A DNA stretch of 64,000 nt, from NCBI GenBank assembly GCA_902728285.1, contig CACVBU010001138.1:1110906-1174905 (forward strand). Direction: 5' to 3'. The stretch comes from Clytia hemisphaerica. Its lineage: Eukaryota; Cnidaria; Hydrozoa; Leptothecata; Clytiidae. Both the position numbers and the translations under genes were made by a program. The number at the start of each line of letters is the position of its first letter. Positions within the stretch are counted from its first letter, which is position 1. The notes under the pieces were generated by a model. It was not told the DNA's origin and ran no database searches. It saw only the letters and a list, made by a program, of their open reading frames with translations. Positions 34,798 to 45,670 of this stretch are shown here, piece by piece.

Positions 34798-37412
34798 GAT
34801 ATAATACATTTTTTGCTCAGTTTGAAGAGCTCTAATACGTGGTTTCAGTCTTGTTTGATTATCAGGTACTAGCCGGTACCCGGCGTCGCATGCCGGTTAA
34901 GCTGTAGCGCTGAACGCACTGACAGTCCTTTGGGTGTTGGCTTGAAAAATGATCAAACCAATAAAAAGATATCTTCAAAGTTTGACTCTAACCCTCCCCC
35001 GGAGATCTTTTTCTCGCATTAAATACGGCGTCCAGTTTTTTACAATTTGAGAAAATGTCATGCTAAAGAGGAGTGAAATGTAGAAATGACAATTCTTTAA
35101 GAAAAGGCGGGAAAACCACAAAAAATGGTGCAACTTTGTTTTTATCAGATTTAAAAAGATAAATAAGTCAATTCTAAATTGCTTTTTTCAAACCCTTGTC
35201 ATAACTTTTCGAAATTAAACATGTAAAATGACGTACAAAGTTTTTAACAGTATCAACCAATTGAATGTTTTTAATGAAGAAAAAGATGGACTAACAACTT
35301 CTTCTCTTGCTTTTTATCGCCCTTTGCTGTTATTGTTCGACAAACTTTTTAATTTTTATGTTTTGATTTACATTATTTGAAATGTTCTTTTCTATAAAAG
35401 AAATTTGTTTTGTTTTGAAAAGAATTCGAATGTCATTAATAAATACGATCGTTAAATGGCTTAAATACCTTCGATTCAAACAAAAGAAAAGAAAAAACAG
35501 GATCGGCCAAAGCTGGGCAGAAATTAAAATTACTAAATGTAGATGGGCCTTTAATTTCTAAACAAAGGCTGAATAAAGTCTTAACCATGCTCTATTCGAT
35601 CTGTCAATCAAAACAAACTTATCGAGAACAAAACATTGCTTGCGAAATCGAAAGTGTGCAAATGGCGCGAATCCAATAGAACAAATTTGTGGAGCAAGAG
35701 ACTAAAAGTCATAATTTTAAAACACAAACAAAGCGAAAACGAAAGTGGTGACACACAGACACACAAAGCACCGCTATTAATATATAGAAGTTATGGCATG
35801 TCTCAAAAACCTGAAAATTACCATAATTTTTAAAGGCCATTGGCCGGCAGAAAATGAGCAAACCAATGATTTGCTACGAAGTGGAAAGTGTCACCCATTG
35901 TCCTCGCGGTGAAGAGTAATAAGCACCACCGGCACTGGGTCACTGAGACAATGGTGTACCGTTTTCCCACTCTTCCCGTATTTAAAAAAGAACTCTTTAA
36001 CAGACATAAGATACACGCGAGACAGGGGTGTGTTGCTTTTCGTAAAAGTAGCCAAAAACATGTCATCATATACGGCTAATAAATGCCATAAAATAATTAA
36101 AGTGTCACCTGTCGTTGTTTATTTTTTATTATTCATAATTTTCGATTTATGCATAAACTTCGTCCACTAAACTCACAAACAGACTCACTATCACTCTACA
36201 CCAAACAAAAAAGTTTTAACAGAGTACGTTGCATATTTTTCAATATAAAAATATTTCATATTTCTTTACAACATGATGTACATAATTCTGTAAATTTTTT
36301 GTTACATTGTATTAATTGATTTTCAGTTCATTTACTCCCAAGATAAATACTTCGCACTTCTAACAACTTTTGTTTTGATAAAACAATCATCGTTCGTTAC
36401 AATTCATTGCACGTCGTGTTTTAGACGATTCCAATTTCAGATAACTTGAGCTCCACCGCAGATGATTGAAAAAGTCAATTCTTCGTGTGCTTTAACTTCA
36501 CAAAGTTCGCCAATCCTGGCGGTGATAAGATTTATATGAGAGTAATCGTCACGAAAAGCGCTAGTAACATATCGAAAAAAGGAGATTCCCAAGATTGGCG
36601 AAGGTATCTTAAATCTTGGTTAAAGAAAATCTCTTTTATCTTTCTTTTTTTTCTATTGTGAATTGCTTACGTCAAGGTACTGCCAGGATCACAGACCCGT
36701 TGGGACCCACTACAAAATTTTGCTGAAACTTTTGTCTCCGCTTGGAAAATGCCCTGTATAAAATTTCATCCTCACAGTGGGAGAAGCTCCACCGGGGCTG
36801 TGACACTGTGACAGGGGTAGGGTTATCTCTCTTTGTACGACTTCACCAGATTTTCAACGACTAGACTAATTGGAGATGTTTAGAAACGATTGGAAACTGG
36901 ACGAGCTCAAATCAATCTTCTTCAAATACATGACTTGAAGTTTTCGTTCCATTTTGAGATTATTTTTAAAATTTTGTGTTGGTATTGGTATTTAAAATAA
37001 TCACTTTCAGAATGAAATAATTTCGTTACAGTAACCTGAAATTGACGTTTCCATACAAGACGTTTTTTGACCTTTTGAATGTTATGAAATGAGACGGATC
37101 ACAAGTATTTTTTTACCTAGAATATATATTCCCAATAACCAAATAACCAAAAGTTGGTTTATTTTTGGTTTAGATGACCTGAGATCAGATTGTGATTGTT
37201 TTCTACCCACCACGCTGAAGCTCTAAAGGGATGGTTGAAAACATACAATCTGACGAATATGCAATCTCGAAATCGTAAGGACCGCGTTCGTCTAAAAGGA
37301 CTGAGGGTGACAACAAAATTGCATGATTGTGTTTATGAATAGGGCGCCTTATCAGTTTTTGACTTTCTGGCGCACAACAAGATTCTTGTTGTAGGATTTT
37401 CCGCGGGAGGAC
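34798..37412. other. Intergenic, no gene recognised
   Basis: AT-rich. A segment near 36660-36830 with 'tccaccggggctgtgacac' resembles 'ttccatcggggctgtgatgc' at about 32507, suggesting a dispersed repeat. Open frames are short and without motifs. Confidence 0.35.
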
Positions 37413-37421
37413 TATTTTCCT

Positions 37422-38856
37422 TAGCCTAGTTAACTAAGCCCGTATTCACAAGGCTAGGACACACGGCTTATGGCAATATAGCATTTCGGCGCTTTAAAGA
37501 TTTTTTATATTTACGGATTTTAAGTTTGCCTTGGAATACTGGCTTAGGGAAAGGGCGCATTCATAATATGAACGCAGGATTCGGTGAGCTTCTGATTGGT
37601 CAGAGTGGGTCACGTGGTAAAAAATCGGGAGTTTTCGTGAGCGATAGAAGTCTATAATTATTTTATCAGAAAACGAGTAGAAGAGGATGGGACTTATTGA
37701 ATGCAAGATCTTTCTTCGATTATATTATGATGTGAGACTATTGCCATGAGAGAGCCGAGAGATATATTTGGAATACTGTATCAGAAAAAGTTTTCAAGAC
37801 CTGATCCCGACCTGATGGTGCTTCTCTTGTTTATGGGAAGAATTGAACTGATGAAGAAAAAAGAATGCTATTCGTCGTAAAGACAGCAAAAGTTGCTTGT
37901 TTCCAGAATGCCAAATAATAAAGTAAAGATTTGTGATTGAACATTGACTATCGTATGTGGCAATATATAAGACTTGTACAGATCCTATGCTGTAGTTCTG
38001 TATTCTGATTGGATTGCATGACATGATATTGTATTATACTGTAATGGATAGATGATAGACAGTTCTTGATTTTTGACTGGTTGTGGTTTCTTGTTGTTTT
38101 ATGAATTTGAGACTTTATGCTCGATTTTACAGACAATGACATCTTTCGTTTTCGAAGAACATAAAATTGTCGGTGCTTATTTTCAGTGACAGCTTTACGA
38201 ATTCAAGACTCAAGAAAATGTTTTTTTTGGGGGGGATTGATTACATTGTTTTGTATACGGTATTTTAGCCTGCGAGTCTAAAGTAATTTTTATTTATTTT
38301 GTTGAAGGTTATTTTTATTATGAGCTTTGTGTAAAAAAACATACAAAATTTTATGTCAAATCACAAAATTATCACTCAAGAAACAAATTTGTCTCTTGTT
38401 GACTTTTCCATAAAATACGAACATAACTTTTTTTTTTAAATGAACAAATTTTTCCTTCACTCTCCATCGGCACACTTTACATAGAATTTAATTTTATATT
38501 TTACAAAAGGAGCGCATAAACTGTAAGACGGAGAGTTTGTTTATCTAATCTTACAATAAGAGCCAATCAGAAGATAGAAAAAAAGACAAAATAAAAAAAT
38601 TCTAAATAATGTTTTGATATTATGTTCTGTGTGTGGTGTGATTTCATATTTTTGATATGAAACGGAATTAAGTCAACGACGAATAATTATGCAAATTATG
38701 TGAGTTTACGTTATCCCTCACCGCGAAATTTGAATTGTCGTTGTTGTCAGTTGATAAGCTACCGAGTTTACTGTCCCTAAGCTAGTCATTCAGTCACAAC
38801 TTAACCATCAGATTTATCCAAGTGACTGAATCAAACTAGCTTAGATTTCTAGGCTA
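37422..38856. mobile_element. 1.4-kb non-autonomous element with 9-bp duplication (left copy)
   Basis: 1435 bp bounded by TAGCCTAG...CTAGGCTA and flanked by identical TATTTTCCT at 37413-37421 and 38857-38865. Outer inverted ends (TAGCCTAGTTAACTAAGC and the complement of CTTAGATTTCTAGGCTA) match at about 13 of 17 positions. Near the right end, CTAAGCTAG...CATTCAGTCAC pairs with GTGACTGAAT...AACTAGCTTAG across a short loop, making a strong hairpin (about 38778-38848). No long coding frame. An inverted copy occupies 58493 to the window edge, so it is a repeat family. The 9-bp duplication points to Mutator-like mobilisation. Confidence 0.75.
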
Positions 38857-38865
38857 TATTTTCCT

Positions 38866-39839
38866 CAGATGTATAATTTTCAAGCGCCTTTAGAGATTTA
38901 CCGTGCGCGTAAGAAAATTATGAACAGCTGTTATCAGGTTAGGTATAGACATCTGCATCTTTTCGAAAATGCGTAAATAATAAATCGTTAATCTTCTTTT
39001 AATTAAAAAAAATTCGTAATTTTTTCACAAAAAAGGTTCGCCTTTTCTTAATTTTGAATTTAACATATCCATAGACAAGAAAATAGTGGATCTTCACTGC
39101 ACGGAGAAATTCTTTTATTTTATTTTCGGAGAAAAGTGGTACTTTTCGTGGCTAAAATTATAATCATCTTGTGCATCAAAATGTTAATTTTTTCGATTTT
39201 AGAAAATTTAAGCTTTCCAAGAGACAGTGAAGATTCACTGTTACTTGTTTTCGCACGGAAGAAAATTCAATGATTTCAAAACAAGAAAACTGAGAGAAAA
39301 GTTAACTTTTCGCCATATATTTTGCGTTAGAGAGGACGACTTTTCATGCAGTGCAAAAACTCACCAACAAACGAAAAATAAATAAACCAGCCGAGACTGG
39401 AAGGTCAGCCAAGCTTAGCTAGATAGCTTTAATAAGTGGGTTAACAGATGTAAGAGATGTACGGAAACAGAGTAGACTAAAAATGTTTAATGTTCAAAAT
39501 GTGAAACATTTGATAACTTGATTTAAAATTATTTAAAACAAGCCTGAGAGCTCCTCAAACCCCCCCCCCACGAGAAGCTCAAAGTGTACTTCTCTTTAGC
39601 ATTGTAGCACTGTTTCTATGACATCAAACAATTAAGCTATAGTTCATTACTACAAATAAAAGAAAAACATATAGCGTAATTAAACTTTTTGTTAATTTCA
39701 TTCCAGTCAGTTATGATACATTTTTTCTGTTGGATGTAGACAATATCCTTATCTGACTAAAGTGTTATACTAGAAATAAATAAGATTGCCAAAACGTCAG
39801 AACCAAAATAAAGATATCCATCAAATATACATAGAAACT
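38866..39839. other. Intergenic, no gene recognised
   Basis: AT-rich with a C-run at 39560-39570. Local reverse-complement similarity between 39095-39150 and 39200-39260 (sequences around 'agtgaagattcac' and 'gtggatcttcactgc') suggests another small foldback. Confidence 0.35.
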
Positions 39840-41460
39840 GTACTTTTTGTTTTACTTGATAAAACTCCAATAACACTTTCAACAAACGAGCTACAAACTT
39901 TAAGTCACAATGCGCAAACTCCAGAAACACACAATTTGCATCAAAAACTTTGCAAAACGTAGTTCATATTTATAACATTTCAACAGGAACTGTATTTTGG
40001 TCGACTTGGTCGAATTACAGAGACCATTTGTCAGTTGTCTGCAAGGCCAATGAGGTACGTAAAAACTGACTGCTATTCAGTCAAAGCCAAAATTTGGCAA
40101 GTTCAGAAAAACATAATTTGCGTCCAGAACTGTTGAACAAAATTGTTTAGTTTTTTAATTATTCAAAAGTCAAAAACCCATTTGTCGTAACTTACTGCAA
40201 TTACATTAAAAACAAGTGATACATTTATGGACCTACCTGAATGAAAAATGAACACGTGAACAATTCCTATGATTCAATCCCGAGAAAAGTTGGTAACGGA
40301 CGAACGAACACAGGTTAATTTATAGGACAACCAGGTAGGTCCAAAAATGTGACTGATCATTGTCCTACTTTGCACTTGAAGCAAAATCACAAAATCTTGA
40401 AAAACACAATTAGCATCCAGTCTCCGTAAATAAATTTTGTAGTTTAGTACCGTCAAGTTACACAGCATACACACAACCATCTTGAAGACTTTGCTGGTCA
40501 CAAATGATAATCGAAAGCAAAACTTAAAATTCATAACCATGCGAGGAAAATCATTTTTTCCTCGTTTTGCTTTAAACTTGCTTTTGATTGGTCTATGAAT
40601 TTGGGTGATTGATTTACCGCCTTGGCGGAATAAACACACGACCATGATCGGTGCATGAATTAATTTCAACTGGGAGTCCTCTGTTCTGTGCCAAGCACTG
40701 GCAGTGTTTTTTAAACTTTAAAACAATGTTAAATGAAGACCAGATTGATCTGTTTGTTATGGCTGTGCAAGTTGTGACGAGAGTGTGCATGTTGTGTGAC
40801 TTGACGGCAGCCCGCTTTCTGCAAGTCTGATAAGAGATATGTATAAACTGTTATCGCAATTCATTCCATTCCATCATTCAATCAAAACGTGCGCCAAGGT
40901 TAGAAAAGGTTAGAAAAACACAATCTACGTCCGGAACTGCGTGAAAAATAGTTTGATCAATTTCAACAAGAACTGTATATATTAATATTAATATAAATGA
41001 TCAAATTCCAAAGACCATTTGGTTCCCTTCATCTGACCGACCCTGATTTACGGTCAGCAGGTAGAGTTGGAGAGTCAGAAAGCTTTTCCGCTGCTTTGCT
41101 GGATTTCCACTGTTGACCTCTGCACGCTCTGTGTTTACAAGTTTTCAAATCGAAGTAGAGAGCCGCATGCCAATGGAGAGTAAACCGAAAACACCAGTTA
41201 ATCCGCGGCTTCTCAATTTTAAAATTCGGATCAGTCCACACAGATTCCCTTTCAACAAGATGTAGCTGCTTCTTAACAGAAAAATATTTTCGACCGACCA
41301 ACCGAACCACTCCCACTTTTTAAAGTAGAAATAACGGGAACCAAACAATTTTTTGCGATTCGCCTTATCAAACACGTCCAAGTCCAAAAAAGCACGATTG
41401 CATCCAGTCTTTATCAAATTTATACAGTAGCTGTACTTTTGTAAACTTTATCAAATTCCA
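39840..41460. repeat. Degenerate dispersed repeat array
   Basis: At least five diverged copies of two linked blocks recur: 'gaaaaacacaatttgcatcc' (near 39930, 40100, 40410, 40915, 41390) and 'caaattccaaagaccatttg' (near 40010, 40995, 41448). 'gaactgtattttg' lies between them in several. Spacing varies from about 100 to 500 bp, so this is not a simple tandem satellite. Open frames inside (for example 40274-40669 and 41029-41417 on the minus strand) are not convincing genes. Confidence 0.45.
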
Positions 41461-41936
41461 ATAACAGTATAACACCATCAATCCCCTAGAGGTAAACAAG
41501 AAAAAATATGTTTTTATTGCAAAAACTATTAAAAAGCAGCAATAAAAAGTATCAGAAAATTCAACATAAACAAAAACTTGAGCAAACGGCTTTAAACCTT
41601 CAAAAGATGTAGAAAAAGAATCCCCTTAATGAAAATAATGTGTTTGATCTGCCGAGTTAAAAAAATAAATGACAGAAATTGAAGCTTGCAACAGATTTAC
41701 ACTGGAAATACTTTGGTACAACACTGACTTAATCGCTTGAGTCGCCATCTTGAAACACTACATTATGATCTGTAAAAACAACGCACGCTAAAAGTACCCA
41801 AAAAGTTAACCCGATCGGAAGAAAGTTTAGAAATCAAAGTGAGATCGGAAAATCGGATTTTTTTTTTGCCGTCTGATGATGATGGAAGAAGAAGAACCGA
41901 ATTTTACGGTTTTGAATGCTCAGCTTAGGCAGACCA

Positions 41937-42236
41937 AAAATGGATTCTGGCATATTAATGTCAATGTGTGGCAATAAACGAACGAACAATAAAAAAAGGG
42001 AAGGCATCGCGTTTGTCAAACAACTTGTAAACAAAAACCCCGTCTTTGATGGAACTGTCAAGATTAAGGAACGAAGCATGAGATCCTGAGCGTTCAACTT
42101 TGAGTTCAAGTTCATCTGCATTGATTTCTCTATATACTGATTCGAACATGTTCCCATCATTTACAGCACATAGATCATCCATGAATCGTTTATATATATA
42201 TTTCGATGGTGTATTGCATTGGCCGCCCACGCTCAA
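41937..42236 (-). pseudogene. Penelope-like RT fragment (family B), catalytic part
   Basis: On the minus strand: YIYKRFMDDLCAVND (catalytic xxDD box), then ELELKVERSGSHASFLNLD, IKDGVFVYKLFDKRDAFPFF and IVR. A four-base duplication (ttcgttcg) then shifts the frame to LPHIDINMPESIF before similarity stops. The same order is continued by the fragment at 22852-23187, showing one family. Both ends are truncated. Confidence 0.65.
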
Positions 42237-43374
42237 AGCTCTAAAGGTGGGTCGGTTTTACAAGTGCAATCGAACTTGGATCCGTTCATACGACGATAAG
42301 TATATAAAAGCTATAAAAAAGATACCCCTGATACCCTTGTGTAAAAGCAAAAGTTTTGAACCCAGTCAAAACAAACAACACTTTAAAAAATGATAACCCC
42401 TAGATGAAACAAGTGTGTCAAATTTTTAAGCAAATTTTGACCATTTTTGAAATACTCAGGTCTCAGATATTGTTAGATTCTAGCTCTCTAAAGTTCTTTG
42501 TGATAAATGTCAAAATAATATATAATCATAATGAATAAAGAAATAAATTTGGGAGACGAGACGAGAAACAAAACACAAACCTTCTAATCTTTTCATTTTC
42601 TGGCATAGATTGTTGATGAAACTCGTTGAAATGTAGCCCTCTAACTTACTCAAATCAATTGACCAATCCTTTTTCGCAATGTTGCTGCTAGTAGCTTGTG
42701 ACATTGTAACGGAATGATCTTTCAATTTGATTTCTCGAATTTTCTTCAACACTTGTTTCCTTGCATTACCTGAGGTAAACACAAATAGATTAAACTATTG
42801 TGTAATAATAAAGTAATCAAACGACATCAGAAAGGACTCAATTATTTAACCAAAAAAGTCGAATGTTTTCGTAATAATATTTTATGTTCACAAGGTTTTC
42901 CTTTGAAAAAATAAAAAAAATAATGAACTTTGACAATCTTTCATTTTTTGACGACGTCATCATTGTATGACGTCATTTTGCCTTAATATCTCCTGATATA
43001 TATTATTTTGACGGCTTTTTGTTTCAGTTTCCATGGCAAGGGGTGGCCTTACCTCTCCAATTTCGATCTTTTTATATTCAAGGAACAATAATCTAATCAT
43101 AAAATCTCTTTACACAGGCTCCTGCACATGGGAAGACTTAGTGGCCTCTACTAGGACTCCCAGGCTTCAAACTTTTTTTCCGAAAGAGCAGGGGAAGCAA
43201 AGAAGATTCTTGCATTTAATAAGGGGCCTTGGTATGATTATGAATGTGTCATTATGAATGGTTCTGCTAGGGGCCTTTATACGCCACCAAAAATTATTCA
43301 TTTGGACTTTTCAATTTTAAAAGGTTTTGCATAAACGTTGACTCCATTCAAAAACATCCTACTTACCACCACTC
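42237..43374. other. No gene supported
   Basis: A minus-strand open frame at 42510-42782 (IREIKLKDHSVTMSQATSSN, then DWSIDLSKLEGYISTSFINN) lies next to plausible splice signals (acctgag near 42767) and may be an exon of an unidentified gene. The rest is AT-rich. TGACGTCA at 42968. Confidence 0.25.
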
Positions 43375-43821
43375 CTAGTATCCTTGCTCTTGAATATGCT
43401 TGCGGTAAACTGTATTGTCCAATACTTTTGAACTGTGATTGACAAACTCCTTGGATTGGTGGTCGATGAAGCTTTTTAACGAGGTAACAAACTCCTTCTC
43501 TTGATATTGTTGCCATTCTTCGATGGCATTGTTGATGCTTTCGTTTGGCTCTGTTTCGGTAGGCCGTGGATGTTGATGAATCTGTCAAAGATTAATTCGT
43601 GTGATTCATATGGTCTATATTTCAAGTGGCACAATAGCTTCATGATGGAAAATGAGTATTTATGATGACCGAAGGTCTTGAAATATAGTAATGCCATACG
43701 ATAACATTTGATGGTTCCCAACTCATCACCCTGTCTGTGTGCATCGTTTATGTTTCCCAAAAGAAGATTCAAGGTGAGAAGGGCTTTATGGTACGATAGA
43801 AGAAAGTTGCAACCATCGTAT
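43375..43821 (-). pseudogene. DUF6589-type gene fragment, frameshifted
   Basis: The exon starts at 43821 after a ctcaatacag acceptor: YDGCNFLLSYHKALLTLNLL, then DELGTIKCYRMALLYFKTFG, HHKYSFSIMKLLCHL and ELIFDRFINIHG. The order 'GD...I+C+....L.+FK..GH.KYS.....LL.......E....+RF+N..G' matches DUF6589, a domain common in cnidarian and fungal transposon-like genes. Near 43575 the frame must move by one to continue as EPNESINNAIEEWQQYQEKE and end in TAG at 43375. Without that shift it would be an intact exon. The catalytic role of the family is not known to me. Confidence 0.6.
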
Positions 43822-45670
43822 CTGTATTGAGAGAAAAATGATAAATAATGAGTTGAATTTGATAATCAACATAAGCAAGTGGGTGGTAGTGAAATTAAAT
43901 CACAAATCACAAAATTGAAATAGGCTCTATCATCATATTTGAAAATGAATCAATTTATCAGAACTTACTGTAGTGTTTTCAAATCATAAATCTAAATATT
44001 TCTAATATTAATACCTGTTATATGAATAAGTATTCATCTCGTGCATGTGATGATCTTTTAAGTTGGCGAATAAATTTGGGCATTCTTTGCAATAATAGTC
44101 CATGAGCTGGAGGTCAAAATGGGCTCAACGAGTGTACCGGATAAATCATATGTAAAAAGTTTCCAAATTTTATGTAGAATAAGAATTTCGATGTCAGCAG
44201 GGTCAAATTAAATGGAATAAGGATTCTGTGACGTCACAATGACACCTGGTGAGAAAAAAAGTTGTGAAAATTTGTCAGACCAAGATTCTACTTTTTGGGA
44301 AATATCTCGGGAATTAAAAGTGGTATTGCTACGAAATTTGGAGCATATGTTCATAACGAGGTGACAATTACATTCAAAGAAGAAAAAACCGAAGAAAATC
44401 GTTTATGACGTCACCAAGGCGTGCCGAAAATGAAAATTGAGGAAAAAAGTAAAATTTTGCCTAAATTTCGATCAAAAGTTAGTGTTAACTAGGCCTGTAC
44501 CGCTCAAAATACGAGAAAAACACAATTTACCACCTATAATCTCATATTACGAAGTAAATACTTCAAAATGAAGTATTTGTTGGGTTTTAAAGGGGCACCA
44601 AAGCATCAAAAATAATTTACGCACATTTTGATCTGTAAATCAGCATTTCCCTAAATTTTGTAAATATTTGAAAAACTAGTCAATTATTGTTCCAAAAAGC
44701 AAATTGATAACTAAAGATTCCTAGATGAAAATGTAAAAGAGTTTAATATATTTTTCAAAAACGGCCCTATGACGTCAGTAAGGGGCGCAAAAATAGAAAA
44801 AATTCAAAATCTTGCCTTTAACTTAGTCAAAAGGTTGAATTCACCTCACCTTAAAGAATTTATCACTTACTTAGTTAGAATTGCTCCATAATTATTGTTC
44901 TTATGAGGCGCCAAACCTTCAAAAACATTACGCTTAATCTTCTCGTAAATCAGAATCTTCCTAATTTTAGTTAAGATTTAATAATGTCAGAAATTTTTAA
45001 GCTATAAGTAGAATCTTATGAAATACCAGATTAAAATGTAAAAATTAGGAATTTTGAAACTTATTAAGGTTAGTTAAACTTGGTAAGGGTTAGCAACAGC
45101 TATTTTGTAAAAGTTAAAATGGAAAATTAGCAGAGGTTTCAGATTTATTAATTGTCCTCGATATCACTCGATATCGACATTCTTTATCACTTTCAACCTC
45201 TTCGTCGTCTTGATCGTTCTCTTCATTATCTCGATTTGCACAACCACACGCATCACAGCATCACATTGCACTTTACAGTCACAGGTTACGAGCGTCAGGA
45301 CCTAAAAATAAATCGATTATTAATAATTAGTAAAATAAAATAATTTTGATTTCAGATATAAGGGCTTTCTAGAAAAAAATTTTCCTTTTGCTAAACACTG
45401 AATAAGGCTGGGTTTTATCAGAAGATAAAATGATAAGAAGTGACTCTTTCCAGTTTTAACTATGAGATGGCTGTGACAAGTATGAATAACTTTACATCAT
45501 CAACAGTCAATGAAATCATCAAGATAGGGTTAGAAAAATATCATAACTTGAAAAGAGACGCTCACATTAAATTAATTATACTCATGACAGATTGCATCAA
45601 TTACGCGTAATTATATCCTTTGTTATCTCATGAAAAGTTACTAGACGTAGAATAGTATACTAAAAATTAC
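43822..45670. other. Noncoding repeat-like stretch rich in TGACGTCA
   Basis: TGACGTCA occurs at 44229, 44406 and 44770, embedded in blocks such as 'ccaaattttatg', 'gggaaatatctcg' and 'gtcaccaaggcg'. Their wording resembles the foldback element at 15.9-16.9 kb and the stretch at 56.9-57.4 kb. Probably a diverged member of the same non-autonomous family. No gene seen. Confidence 0.35.

Noticed and set aside
40274-41417. Minus-strand open frames of 90-131 codons
   Set aside because: They span the degenerate repeat blocks and have no consistent protein pattern.
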